This document shows, one piece after another, positions 52,214-60,855 of a stretch of 64,000 nt of DNA. Within the stretch, counting starts at the first letter, position 1. Each line of letters begins with the position of its first letter. The notes under the pieces were generated by a model. The model worked only from the letters and a program-made list of their open reading frames with translations. It did no database searches and had not been told where the DNA came from. The stretch lies in NCBI RefSeq assembly GCF_014467285.1, contig NZ_NKHR01000013.1, positions 61,699 to 125,698 on the forward strand, in the 5' to 3' direction. Made by a program: the position numbers and the translations under genes. This DNA comes from Xenorhabdus sp014467285 (GTDB lineage Bacteria; Pseudomonadota; Gammaproteobacteria; Enterobacterales; Enterobacteriaceae).

Positions 52214-52413
52214 CTTAACTCGCTAGATTTATAAGGTAATCTAGATAATTCATAATCGTTTAAAATTTCAACACTTGCTCCACCATGAAGTTTTGCCTGA
52301 AAATGTTTGCTAATTCCACCTATATCCAAATAATAAGTAACTACATTTGAATCTTTGTTATAATTCTTTGATACCAAAGTAATACTTGTAATATTTAAAG
52401 ATAGTTCTTTCAT
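52214..52413 (-). pseudogene. Hypothetical ORF truncated by the IS630 element
   Basis: Minus strand from ATG 52413: MKELSLNITSITLVSKNYNK, TYYLDIGGISKHFQAKLHGG, then SRLPYKSSEL where the IS begins; the last residues of the open frame (to 52186) lie within transposase sequence. About 65 native residues remain. It resembles a small beta-rich protein of unknown function. Confidence 0.4.
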
Positions 52414-52592
52414 TGTAAAATCTCTTAAATTTCTAAAAATCTAGTTAATTATTTTCACTTCACGGCTCATTAAATTCTTTTATAATTATATTATAGTTAG
52501 CTCTTTTTATAGATCAATGTCAATGTAAAAATTTGATGTGATAATAAAACCAGAAGACCGTAAGCTCTCCCAGTTTTATTTTTAAACAAATA

Positions 52593-52991
52593 TTATTCTA
52601 TTTCTTTAATGTAATACTTTTCCGAACCATACCAATGTATAGTTTTATATTTTTCTGATATAAGCTTCTTATCATTTTTGTAATAATCCATGACTTCTTC
52701 AGGGGACCAACTACGTCCGCATGAAAAGAGAGCTTCTTCTTTGATTAATAATTTAATTATTTTTATTTTTTCCTCTTCCGTATCTACCGATAGTTTCATA
52801 AAATTTGCAAAGGGGTCTATATAATATCTATCATCATCCTTATAATATTCTCTAATTTCATCATTCATTAGAGAAAAACCTAGTAACTTCATCTTATTAA
52901 CTAGCATATCTCCGTTTTTTGTAACCATAATCTTTAAAGTATTAGTTGATATGTCTCTAACAATAATTGAATTTTCTGGAAATCTACTCAT
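52593..52991 (-). CDS. Small charged hypothetical protein, immunity-like
   Basis: 132 residues, intact frame: MSRFPENSIIVRDISTNTLK, YYKDDDRYYIDPFANFMKLS, GRSWSPEEVMDYYKNDKKLI. Highly charged, soluble, AT-rich codons, no recognised domain. Size, composition and clustering with other small decayed ORFs recall immunity proteins left at polymorphic-toxin loci, but no toxin gene is seen here. Confidence 0.5.
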   Translation of the reverse strand: MSRFPENSIIVRDISTNTLKIMVTKNGDMLVNKMKLLGFSLMNDEIREYYKDDDRYYIDPFANFMKLSVDTEEEKIKIIKLLIKEEALFSCGRSWSPEEVMDYYKNDKKLISEKYKTIHWYGSEKYYIKEIE

Positions 52992-53315
52992 TGTACATTT
53001 ACCTTTAATATGGGTGTAGTTGAGGTTGGAATTGAGTCTATCATCATTTCAGGAGTCACGAACTGAACCAGCCGGTTTGTTCGTACTGTCTCTTCGTAAA
53101 ACCCGATCCGTAACATCCGGTCCGTAAATATGAAATCCTCGATCCTCTTCACAGATCTGAATATTTTTTTCTGACAGAAATACTTAAAGTTACATGTATG
53201 TATCTAAATTGCCTCTTATTTTTACATTTCCGCTACAAGTTTGACTAAAATGCAACCATTAAATATATTAAATCATAGGTTATATCTTATACATTTAATC
53301 TATCAGGAGGTAGCG
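52992..53315. other. Gap before the amine-catabolism block
   Basis: 324 bp between a divergent hypothetical gene and the aldehyde dehydrogenase. It marks a visible change from AT-rich to GC-richer sequence. CCCGATCCGTAACATCCGGT followed by CCGTAAAT is an imperfect direct repeat. No clear promoter by eye; the SD AGGAGG is at 53305-53310. Confidence 0.35.
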
Positions 53316-54746
53316 ATGTCAGTACCGAAGCTCAGGCATTTCATTAATGGTCAGTATATTGAATCTAAAGGTTCCGAATATTTTGATCTGGTAAGCCCGG
53401 TCACTGGTGAATCTTATGCGCGTTCTCCTAACGCGACCGCGGCGGATGTTGATGATGCTTACGCATCGGCCAAAGAGGCGTTTAAAATTTGGGGACGCAG
53501 CACCCCCTCGGCACGTCAGCAGGCGTTGCTAGCGCTGGCTGATACGGTAGAAAAAAATGCTGAACGCCTGATTGAATCGCAAAGCCGCAATACAGGGCAG
53601 CTCAAGCACCTGATTGCCTCCGAGGAGATTGCAACCTCGGTGGATCATATCCGTTTCTTCGCCGGTGCAGCGCGTTTTTTGGAAGGTAAGGCTACAGCGG
53701 AATATCTTTCTGGTATGACTACCAGTATCCGGCGTGAACCGCTGGGCGTAGTAGGGCAGGTTACCCCATGGAACTATCCGTTGATGATGGCGGTGTGGAA
53801 GATAGCTCCTGCGCTGGCAGCAGGTAATGCCGTGGTGCTTAAACCGAGTGATACTACGCCGGAGAGTACTCTGTTGCTGGCTGAGCTGTCCGCTCCGTTC
53901 TTCCCTGCCGGCACCTTCAATGTGGTTTTGGGTAATGCCAGCGCAGGTGCTCTGGTAGTTTCACACAAAACGCCGGCTATGGTTTCCATCACCGGTTCCG
54001 TACGTGCAGGTTTGCAGGTTGCTTCTTCGGCAGCGGCTAATCTCACCAGAGCGCATCTGGAGTTGGGCGGTAAAGCGCCAGTAGTTATTTTTGCCGATGC
54101 GGATATAGACAAAGCGGTAGAGACCATTGTTACCGCGGGGTACTTCAATGCTGGTCAGGACTGCACGGCGGCTTCACGTGTGTTGGTGCATGAATCTGTT
54201 CACGATATCTTCGTCACTAAATTGGTGGCGGCAGCTAAAGCCACCCGGTTTGGCGATCCGGAAGATAAAGAGGCGCTGTATGGGCCGCTGAATAATATCC
54301 GTCAGTTAGAGCAGGTCAAAGGATTCATTGCGCGCCTGCCTGCTCATGCCCGTATCGAAACAGGAGGCCATCAGGCCGATCGTTCGGGATATTACTTTGA
54401 ACCTACGGTGATTACCGGCCTGGAGCAGAGCGATGAAATGATTCAGACCGAGATTTTTGGCCCTGTTATCACAGTACAGAAGTTCCTGACAGAGCAGGAT
54501 GCTATCGAGAAAGCTAATGATGTGAAATACGGGTTGGCCTCCAGTGTTTGGACCCGCGACCATGGCCGCACATTGCGCCTGTCTCGTGAGCTTGATTTTG
54601 GAACTGTCTGGATTAACACCCATATTCCTCTTACGGCTGAAGCACCGCATGGTGGCTTCAAGAACTCTGGGTACGGTAAGGATTTGTCGGCTTATGGTTT
54701 CGATGAATATACGCGTATCAAACACGTAATGAGTTCCAACGACTAA
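53316..54746 (+). CDS. Aldehyde dehydrogenase, aminoaldehyde type
   Basis: Start at ATG 53316 (MSVPKLRHFINGQYIESKGS) with AGGAGG; the longer frame is leader. 476 residues. NAD-dependent ALDH fold: VTPWNYPLMMAVWKIAPALA, KPSDTTPESTL, ITGSVRAGLQV, general-base Glu in LELGGKAPVV, nucleophile Cys in FNAGQDCTAASR, and EIFGPVITV. The NAGQDCTAA form is typical of gamma-aminobutyraldehyde dehydrogenase (PatD) relatives. With the aminotransferase and amine oxidase downstream it should oxidise an amino-aldehyde to the acid. Confidence 0.88.
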   Translation: MSVPKLRHFINGQYIESKGSEYFDLVSPVTGESYARSPNATAADVDDAYASAKEAFKIWGRSTPSARQQALLALADTVEKNAERLIESQSRNTGQLKHLIASEEIATSVDHIRFFAGAARFLEGKATAEYLSGMTTSIRREPLGVVGQVTPWNYPLMMAVWKIAPALAAGNAVVLKPSDTTPESTLLLAELSAPFFPAGTFNVVLGNASAGALVVSHKTPAMVSITGSVRAGLQVASSAAANLTRAHLELGGKAPVVIFADADIDKAVETIVTAGYFNAGQDCTAASRVLVHESVHDIFVTKLVAAAKATRFGDPEDKEALYGPLNNIRQLEQVKGFIARLPAHARIETGGHQADRSGYYFEPTVITGLEQSDEMIQTEIFGPVITVQKFLTEQDAIEKANDVKYGLASSVWTRDHGRTLRLSRELDFGTVWINTHIPLTAEAPHGGFKNSGYGKDLSAYGFDEYTRIKHVMSSND

Positions 54747-54761
54747 TACAGGACACCCATA

Positions 54762-55595
54762 ATGAATCAAAATAGATCTTCGCGCGACAGTTTTTCACGC
54801 GACGGTTCTTCACAAAACAGTTCTTCACAAAACAGTTCTTCACAAAACATAGTGTCACGAGCGCACCACGAGCTGTTTACTGATCGTGATGTGGGGGCGC
54901 TTGAGCGTTATTTTGCGCCGAATTTCATTGAACATTCCCCATTGGTCAAAGATGGCCTTACTGGTCTGCGTGAGCTAGTTCAGACACATCCTGAATTGCA
55001 CCATGAAACGTATCGCGTACTACAGGACGGAGATCTGGTTGCTATCCACGGCCGTTTTACGGGGTTAGACGATCAGCCGTTGGTCGGTTTCGATCTGTAC
55101 CGGGTTGCCAATGGCTTAATCGTGGAGCACTGGGATGGCTTAGTGCCGCAGTCTGCACCTAATGCCAGTGGCCGAACTCAGTTAGACGGCCCGATTGAAA
55201 CGGGCCATAACCATGACAGAGAGAAAAACCGAGAACTGGTGGTTAACTTTTTCACGCGTACCCTGATCGAAGGGCATTATGATGAATTTGGAAACTACAC
55301 CAATGGTGAGGCGTTTCGCCAGCACAGTCCCGATATTCCCGATGGAACAGATGAGGTCATTGCGTTTCTTAAGCAACTCAGGAATGAAGGGCAGGGCCTG
55401 CATTATGCAAAAATCCACCGTACAGTAGCCGACGGGCAGTTTGTTCTGACTCACTCAGAGGGAAGTATTGCCGGAGCACGTCACAGCTACTTTGAGCTAT
55501 GGCGTGTCGAGAACGGCAAAGTGGCTGAGCTTTGGGATGCTATCTCTCCGGTGCCAGAGGATGCGCAAGCGCTGCATCGCCACGGTATTTTTTAG
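54762..55595 (+). CDS. Double SnoaL-like (NTF2 fold) protein with N-terminal Ser/Gln repeats
   Basis: 277 residues. The N-terminus (about 1-32) is low-complexity, with SSQNS repeated three times from 15-bp DNA repeats. Two SnoaL-like domains follow: about 33-140 (HHELFTDRDVGALERYFAPN, FIEHSPLVKDGLTGLRELVQ, VEHWDGLVP) and about 152-270 (NFFTRTLIEGHYDEFGNYTN, RQHSPDIPDGTDEVIAFLKQ, ELWDAISPVPE). Such proteins are often isomerases, cyclases or binding partners. 15 bp after the dehydrogenase stop, so in the same operon. Its specific role is unknown. Confidence 0.75.
   Translation: MNQNRSSRDSFSRDGSSQNSSSQNSSSQNIVSRAHHELFTDRDVGALERYFAPNFIEHSPLVKDGLTGLRELVQTHPELHHETYRVLQDGDLVAIHGRFTGLDDQPLVGFDLYRVANGLIVEHWDGLVPQSAPNASGRTQLDGPIETGHNHDREKNRELVVNFFTRTLIEGHYDEFGNYTNGEAFRQHSPDIPDGTDEVIAFLKQLRNEGQGLHYAKIHRTVADGQFVLTHSEGSIAGARHSYFELWRVENGKVAELWDAISPVPEDAQALHRHGIF
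54805..54849 (+). repeat. Three perfect 15-bp tandem repeats
   Basis: GTTCTTCACAAAACA three times, coding for SSQNS repeats at the N-terminus of the SnoaL-like protein. A degenerate earlier copy (GTTTTTCACGCGACG) precedes. The unit is a multiple of three, so copy-number change would alter length without shifting frame. Confidence 0.92.
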
Positions 55596-55648
55596 CGTTG
55601 TATGAAGACATGCTGAAATTTCATGTCATTTCAATCAGGAATTAGAGA

Positions 55649-56404
55649 ATGACGACATATTCTATCGTCTACGCACCGCTGGATCAGGCTACCCGGACCG
55701 AACAGGTTGTGGAACGTTTAAGCAACGCGATCATCTCCGGGATATTGCAGACCGATGAGCAGTTACCTAACGAGAACGAGCTATCGCGATTGTTGGGTGT
55801 GTCACCAGTAACGGTTCGTGATGCCCTGAATACGCTGCGCGCCAGGCAGTTGATCGATACTCGGCGCGGACGTTATGGCGGTAGTTTTGTGTGTCAGGTT
55901 CCCGTTGAGACAATGCGGAAATATCACCCGTTGCAGTTGATGGCTTCAGGCGAACTGGCAGATTTCAGCGAATTTCACTGTGCAGTAATTGGTCACAGCG
56001 CGAAGCTTGCGGCTCAACGTTCAACGCCGGGTGAACTGAAAAAACTTGGGCAACTGATCGACAGCTTTGCAGCTGCAACGCAGCCGGATGCTCGTATACA
56101 AGCAGATATGCGCTGTCTGTTAACCCTGGCATCTCAGGCACAGTCGGCCAGACTTGCCAATCAGGAGCTGGAGATTCAGGTCGAATGGGCGCCTTTGATG
56201 GTATTTCTGTACCGAGAGACGGTCGTTCACAGCGAGGTTTCCGCCGCCTGGCGCACACTTCTGGCCTCTCTGTATAAAGGTGATGACCTCGCCTGTTATC
56301 AGTTGGCGCAGAAAATGATTATCCGAATTACCGATCACCTGCTTGAATACAAATTGCGTATGGATACTGACGCGCCATTCTTACAGAGATCTGATCGCGA
56401 GTAA
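55649..56404 (+). CDS. GntR-family transcriptional regulator (FadR/FCD-like)
   Basis: 251 residues. N-terminal winged HTH (about 17-85): VVERLSNAIISGILQTDEQL, PNENELSRLLGVSPVTVRDA, GRYGGSFVC. The C-terminal all-helical region (about 95-245) resembles the FCD effector domain (FHCAVIGHSAKLAAQRSTPG). It lies inside the amine-catabolism block on the same strand, so it is the likely local regulator responding to a pathway acid or amine. Confidence 0.82.
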   Translation: MTTYSIVYAPLDQATRTEQVVERLSNAIISGILQTDEQLPNENELSRLLGVSPVTVRDALNTLRARQLIDTRRGRYGGSFVCQVPVETMRKYHPLQLMASGELADFSEFHCAVIGHSAKLAAQRSTPGELKKLGQLIDSFAAATQPDARIQADMRCLLTLASQAQSARLANQELEIQVEWAPLMVFLYRETVVHSEVSAAWRTLLASLYKGDDLACYQLAQKMIIRITDHLLEYKLRMDTDAPFLQRSDRE

Positions 56405-56439
56405 CGTGGCTGCATTCATCCCAAGATAGGGGAAGGAAT

Positions 56440-57192
56440 ATGTACAACGACATACACGTAGAACGGGCCAGAGGCATTCTGGACGATATCTTAGTCGCGG
56501 CGCAGCAGGCCACCGCAGCTCTGGCAGATAAGGCAGCGCGTATTTTATTGGAGCGGCCGTTATATCATACGGAAGGTGTCCGCTTGGCACGGGAGCAGCG
56601 CGGTGCATTACAAGAACATATCCACGACGTATTGCGTAACAACGCCTGGTGTAACGGGGCGGGATTTGCCAGCTATGCAGTAACGAAGACGGTTGAGGAG
56701 CAGGGAGGTTACTGGACGCTGGAGTGGTGGCGGCAGGAAGGGAATACCATTCAGTATGCACAGTTGGAACATAATCAGGAGCAGCGCAGGCGCTTGGATT
56801 TCCGGTTGTTTGAGTGGTTCCGGCAGCCGGCCAGTTGTCACCTTCCCGTCATCGATGGCCCTTATGTGGATTATGTCTGCAACGGTGCCTACACAATTAC
56901 CATAGCCCATCCGGTGCTTATCGATGAGGAGTTTGTCGGTGTTGCGGCGGTGGATATGCTGGTTTCGACGCTGGATCGGTTACTTCTTCCGGCTCTGAGC
57001 GCTATCGGTAAGCCAGCATTAATAATTAATGACGATGCACGTGTCGTGACTTCAACAGTGCCGGGAGTACGTTCAGGCTCGCTATTGAAAGACCAAAGCG
57101 TTAACCGATCGGCCGATGGTGAAGCACCTTCACTGCGTCTGGTGATCCTACCGTTATCACACACTGAATCACACAGGGCGTTTGTCTGCTGA
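56440..57192 (+). CDS. Stand-alone Cache-type ligand-sensing protein
   Basis: 250 residues. Helical start (about 1-55) then a PAS-like dCache region: GAGFASYAVTKTVEEQGGYW, TLEWWRQEGN, DGPYVDYVCNGAYTITIAHP, VLIDEEFVGVAAVDMLVSTL. Cache domains normally face the periplasm in receptors, but I see no signal peptide, membrane segment, HAMP or output domain. 35 bp after the regulator and overlapping the long frame of the aminotransferase, so probably a soluble partner sensing the amine or amino acid substrate. Confidence 0.7.
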   Translation: MYNDIHVERARGILDDILVAAQQATAALADKAARILLERPLYHTEGVRLAREQRGALQEHIHDVLRNNAWCNGAGFASYAVTKTVEEQGGYWTLEWWRQEGNTIQYAQLEHNQEQRRRLDFRLFEWFRQPASCHLPVIDGPYVDYVCNGAYTITIAHPVLIDEEFVGVAAVDMLVSTLDRLLLPALSAIGKPALIINDDARVVTSTVPGVRSGSLLKDQSVNRSADGEAPSLRLVILPLSHTESHRAFVC

Positions 57193-57229
57193 AGCCCATT
57201 TATTCAGATTGCTGAGGAGTTTCTACTTT

Positions 57230-58507
57230 ATGACTGAATCTATGTTAGCTAAAAGGCGCAATGCGGCTATCGCAAAAGGCGTTGGCGTGACCACACAAGT
57301 CTATGCTGAACGTGCGGAAAATGCTGAAATCTGGGATGCTCAGGGGCAACGCTATATTGATTTTGCCGCCGGTATCGCCGTGGTGAATACAGGTCACCGT
57401 CACCCGCGCGTCATTGCCGCAGCCAGAGAGCAGCTGGAACAGTTTACCCATACTTGTCATCAGGTCGTACCTTATGAAAATTATGTAGCGTTAGCCGAAC
57501 GACTGAACCGTCTGGTGCCGGGTAATTTTGTGAAGAAGACTGTCTTTGTTACCACCGGCGCTGAGGCAGTAGAAAATGCTGTGAAGATCGCGCGTGCTGC
57601 TACCGGACGCAGCGGTGTGGTGGCTTTCAGCGGCGCTTTTCATGGCCGTACCTTCCTCGGTATGTCATTAACCGGCAAAGTTGCGCCATACAAAATGGGG
57701 TTCGGCCCGCTGGTTAGCGACGTTTACCGTGTCCCGTTTCCGGTAGAACTGCACGGTATCAGCGTGGAACAGACGCTGAACGCGCTGGAGGATCTCTTCA
57801 AAACCGATATCGAGCCCACTCGCATTGCTGCCATCATCATTGAACCAGTACAGGGAGAAGGTGGTTTCTATCCTGCGCCTCCCGAACTGCTCAAATCCCT
57901 GCGCGAAATTGCCGATCGCTACGGTATTGTACTCATTGCCGATGAGATCCAGACCGGTTTCGCGCGTACGGGCAAACTGTTTGCCATGGAGCATCATGAA
58001 GTTTCGGCCGATCTGACCACGATGGCAAAAGGTCTGGCGGGGGGATTACCGCTGGCGGCTGTAACGGGGCGAGCAGAGCTGATGGACGCTGTGGTGCCAG
58101 GGGGCTTGGGGGGAACCTATGGAGGTAATCCGGTGGCGATTGCGGCTAGCCATGCGGTGTTGGATGTGATCGAAGAAGAGAAGCTGGCTGCGCGTGCGAC
58201 ACAGCTAGGAGAGCGGTTAAAACAATGTCTGCATGGACTACGACCGCGCGTCCCGCAGATCGCCGACGTGCGTGGGCTTGGATTGATGATTGCTGTGGAA
58301 TTTAACCGTGCGGATAGTCAGGAACCCGATGCCGGTTTTACCAATGCGGTGCGTCAGAAAGCGCTAGAGCGTGGGCTGATTCTGTTGACCTGCGGTGTAC
58401 ACGGCAACGTGATCCGTTTCCTACCACCTCTGACCATACAAAATGATGTTTTTGATGAGGCGCTCAACATCCTGAAATCTGTGCTGCTCGATCTGAACCG
58501 TAAGTAG
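57230..58507 (+). CDS. Class III aminotransferase, 4-aminobutyrate type (GabT/PuuE-like)
   Basis: Start at ATG 57230 (MTESMLAKRRNAAIAKGVGV) with TGAGGAGT; the longer frame overlaps the upstream gene. 425 residues. Fold type I PLP enzyme: DFAAGIAVVNTGHRHPRV, TTGAEAVENAVKIARAATGR, FHGRTFLGMSLTGK, IIEPVQGEGGF, VLIADEIQTGFARTGK, and the PLP Lys in TTMAKGLAGGLPLAAV. It matches GABA:2-oxoglutarate aminotransferases and would convert GABA (or 5-aminovalerate) to the semialdehyde, the dehydrogenase's substrate. Confidence 0.9.
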   Translation: MTESMLAKRRNAAIAKGVGVTTQVYAERAENAEIWDAQGQRYIDFAAGIAVVNTGHRHPRVIAAAREQLEQFTHTCHQVVPYENYVALAERLNRLVPGNFVKKTVFVTTGAEAVENAVKIARAATGRSGVVAFSGAFHGRTFLGMSLTGKVAPYKMGFGPLVSDVYRVPFPVELHGISVEQTLNALEDLFKTDIEPTRIAAIIIEPVQGEGGFYPAPPELLKSLREIADRYGIVLIADEIQTGFARTGKLFAMEHHEVSADLTTMAKGLAGGLPLAAVTGRAELMDAVVPGGLGGTYGGNPVAIAASHAVLDVIEEEKLAARATQLGERLKQCLHGLRPRVPQIADVRGLGLMIAVEFNRADSQEPDAGFTNAVRQKALERGLILLTCGVHGNVIRFLPPLTIQNDVFDEALNILKSVLLDLNRK

Positions 58508-58595
58508 GGAAAGTAATGGCTGAAAACTCAGGAGTTGTTCCAACGACGAAGTTATCACTTCGTTAACAGACGATGCTGCGTCAGTGTAAGAGTGA

Positions 58596-58632
58596 TGCTG
58601 AGTGAGTCAGTGTTTAGTTTGCTCAGCATTTT
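58596..58632 (+). terminator. Possible terminator after the aminotransferase
   Basis: TGCTGAG ... CTCAGCA with a 19-base loop, followed by TTTTCCC. Large loop and short T-run, so moderate support only. Confidence 0.4.
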
Positions 58633-58656
58633 CCCTCAAATGGCTATTCTGCCGCG

Positions 58657-58688
58657 TAACCGGAGACAACTGTAACCGGAGACAACTA
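58657..58688. repeat. Two tandem 16-bp repeats
   Basis: TAACCGGAGACAACTG followed directly by TAACCGGAGACAACTA, in the gap between the aminotransferase and the DUF805 gene. It could be a paired operator for the local regulator or a simple duplication. Confidence 0.6.
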
Positions 58689-58755
58689 AGGAAAGATTAA
58701 CCCAAAATGCGCGTGACGGCAGGGGTAAGCCGCTGGTTCAAAAGAGAGGATAACA

Positions 58756-59154
58756 ATGCACTGGTATTTAAATGTATTAAAAAATTATACCTGCTTCAGG
58801 GGGCGGGCCCAGCGTAAGGAGTTCTGGTATTTCGTTCTGTTTCAGATCCTGGCTGTTCTCATCATTTCTTTCCTGGAAAGGTTGTTTGCTGTTGCCAATC
58901 CCGAAATTTATATGGGGTGGTTCAGCGCTATCTATTTGCTGATCACATTTTTGCCTGCGCTGGCGGTAAATGCCCGCCGCCTGCACGATATCAACTGTAG
59001 TGCTTGGTGGCTACTGTTACATCTTATTCCGTTTGTTGGCACTGTTATCTTACTGATTCTCGCCACTCTGAAAGGGCAGGCGGACAGTAATAAATACAGT
59101 TCAGAAAACCGGATTCACTCACAGGGAAATACTCCGGGCCAGACTAACGGGTAA
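58756..59154 (+). CDS. DUF805 family inner-membrane protein (YhaH-like)
   Basis: 132 residues. MHWYLNVLKNYTCFRGRAQR followed by KEFWYFVLFQ is the DUF805 start. Three to four membrane segments, NARRLHDINCSAWWLLLHLI motif, and a polar C-terminal tail. Function of the family is unknown. It is 25 bp before the amine oxidase gene and may share its transcript. Confidence 0.85.
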   Translation: MHWYLNVLKNYTCFRGRAQRKEFWYFVLFQILAVLIISFLERLFAVANPEIYMGWFSAIYLLITFLPALAVNARRLHDINCSAWWLLLHLIPFVGTVILLILATLKGQADSNKYSSENRIHSQGNTPGQTNG

Positions 59155-59179
59155 TTTCCGGTCATAAAGGAGTGCTGAA

Positions 59180-60721
59180 ATGGCAATGAACAGAAGAGAT
59201 TTTATCTCTACTGCCGCGATCCTCGCCGGGGCGGGAGTACTCTCATCCATACTTCCTACTACATCTCTGCTCGCCCGGACCTTAACTGCGGCTGATGCTC
59301 CGGCCGTCAATATTGATCAACTCCGGCCGACGCTGTTGCAGGATGCACAGCACAGAACAAGTCAGTTGGGGTTGGATCCGCGCATCTGGAGTTGGCATAG
59401 AGATATGGGGGCCAACTCCATGCCCGCCAACTATTATGAAGCTTCCCTGGCTGATTGGCCGATTTTTGGAGGCTTTTCCAGAGATCAGAGCTGTGAGGTT
59501 GTAGTCATTGGCGGTGGGTTGCTGGGTGCTTCCACTGCATTGCATCTTGCTGAAGCGGGCGTGGATGTGATTCTGGTTGAAAAGGATAATATTGGGTCGG
59601 GAGCCTCTGGCCGTAATGGGGGGCAGATAACCCCCGGAATTGCCCGCTGGGCAGCGGAAACCATACTGGAAGAATTTTCACCCGATGAAGCCAAACGTTT
59701 ATGGCGTTTTGCATCGATTGAAGCGATGAATCTTGTGGATGAACTTCGCGAGCGTTACGGTTTTGAATGTGACCGCAAATATGGTCATATTACCGCAGCG
59801 ATACACCCAGGCCATATGGGGCCATTAGTAGCTAATGCTGATGCCCGGCGTAAGCTGGGAGATACTGCGGTGAAGGTGATTGGACCACACGAATTACAGG
59901 AAGAGTATGTGCGTTCAGGTATCTATCATGGTGCCAATATCGACAGCATCGGTGGGCAGGTTCAGCCCTTGGCGCTGCTGCGAGGCCTGGTTTATGGCTT
60001 TGCCAAATTGGGTGGACGAGTCTATGACGGCACGAAAGTGAAGGGCATCAGGCAAGATATCGGCAGCACAGTCATAGAAACTGAACGGGGAGTTATCAGG
60101 GCGAGTAAAGCCGTAGTACTGGGGGTGCATGGCTCCACCGGTGAGTTTATCTCCGGCCCTTCCACTACAGTCCCTTTTTTCACCTATGTGGCGGTAACTC
60201 CGCCGTTGTCGGTGGATATCAAAGAGCTAATCCCATCGGATTTGCCGGTCTACGATACACAGTTACAGATAGACTATTATCGCGCGGTGCGCGACAACCG
60301 CCTGCTGTTTGGTGGACAGGGCACCGGCAACTCCTGGTCACCACGTGATGTGAACAATTATTTGCTTTATCGTATCAAAACTGTGTTCCCGCATCTGGAA
60401 AAACCCGAACTGGAATACTCCTGGGGCGGGATTAGCGATCTGACCCTGAACGGAGCCACCGATGCCCGTAAAAGTGGTGATAGTGTCCCTGTATATATGG
60501 TGCATGGCTGGAGCGGTCATGGAGTAGCGCAGACGGTGCGTATTGGCAAAGCCATCAGCGACGATCTCACCGGGCGCAACCATGATTTTACCATGCTTAC
60601 CCGTATCGATCACAAGGGTATTCCGCTGGGCTCTTATCTCTCTCCGGTGGCTATTCCATTAATCAAAGGCGCTCTGGGTGTGATAAGCACACTTAATCCG
60701 GCGGATATCGTTTCGTTCTGA
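59180..60721 (+). CDS. FAD-dependent amine oxidase (DAO/PuuB-like) with Tat signal
   Basis: 513 residues. The N-terminus MAMNRRDFISTAAILAGAGV has a twin-arginine motif (NRRDFI) and hydrophobic core, predicting folded export by Tat. DAO fold: VVVIGGGLLGASTALHLAEA with the FAD Gly motif, SGASGRNGGQITPGIARWAA, KYGHITAAIHPGHMG, and the C-terminal VYMVHGWSGHGVAQTVRIGK. Relatives include gamma-glutamylputrescine oxidase and glycine-type oxidases, which make an aldehyde, H2O2 and ammonia. Known PuuB is cytoplasmic, so a Tat-exported version is unusual. No gamma-glutamylputrescine synthetase gene is in the window. Confidence 0.85.
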   Translation: MAMNRRDFISTAAILAGAGVLSSILPTTSLLARTLTAADAPAVNIDQLRPTLLQDAQHRTSQLGLDPRIWSWHRDMGANSMPANYYEASLADWPIFGGFSRDQSCEVVVIGGGLLGASTALHLAEAGVDVILVEKDNIGSGASGRNGGQITPGIARWAAETILEEFSPDEAKRLWRFASIEAMNLVDELRERYGFECDRKYGHITAAIHPGHMGPLVANADARRKLGDTAVKVIGPHELQEEYVRSGIYHGANIDSIGGQVQPLALLRGLVYGFAKLGGRVYDGTKVKGIRQDIGSTVIETERGVIRASKAVVLGVHGSTGEFISGPSTTVPFFTYVAVTPPLSVDIKELIPSDLPVYDTQLQIDYYRAVRDNRLLFGGQGTGNSWSPRDVNNYLLYRIKTVFPHLEKPELEYSWGGISDLTLNGATDARKSGDSVPVYMVHGWSGHGVAQTVRIGKAISDDLTGRNHDFTMLTRIDHKGIPLGSYLSPVAIPLIKGALGVISTLNPADIVSF

Positions 60722-60795
60722 GTGGCAGGCTTGCATTAGCCGAGAGGCCGTTATCATGTGCCCTACATTACCGTTAAAGTTATTTCCCACAGGAG

Positions 60796-60814
60796 GCCGG
60801 AGAAAAACTCCGGC
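60796..60814 (+). terminator. Hairpin after the amine oxidase
   Basis: GCCGGAG-AAAAA-CTCCGGC, 7-bp perfect stem 75 bp after the stop. No T-run follows, so it may be an RNA 3'-end stabiliser rather than a true terminator. Confidence 0.45.
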
Positions 60815-60855
60815 TCTACCGTGCCGGAGATTATTGTATATAGAAAACCCCCTGC

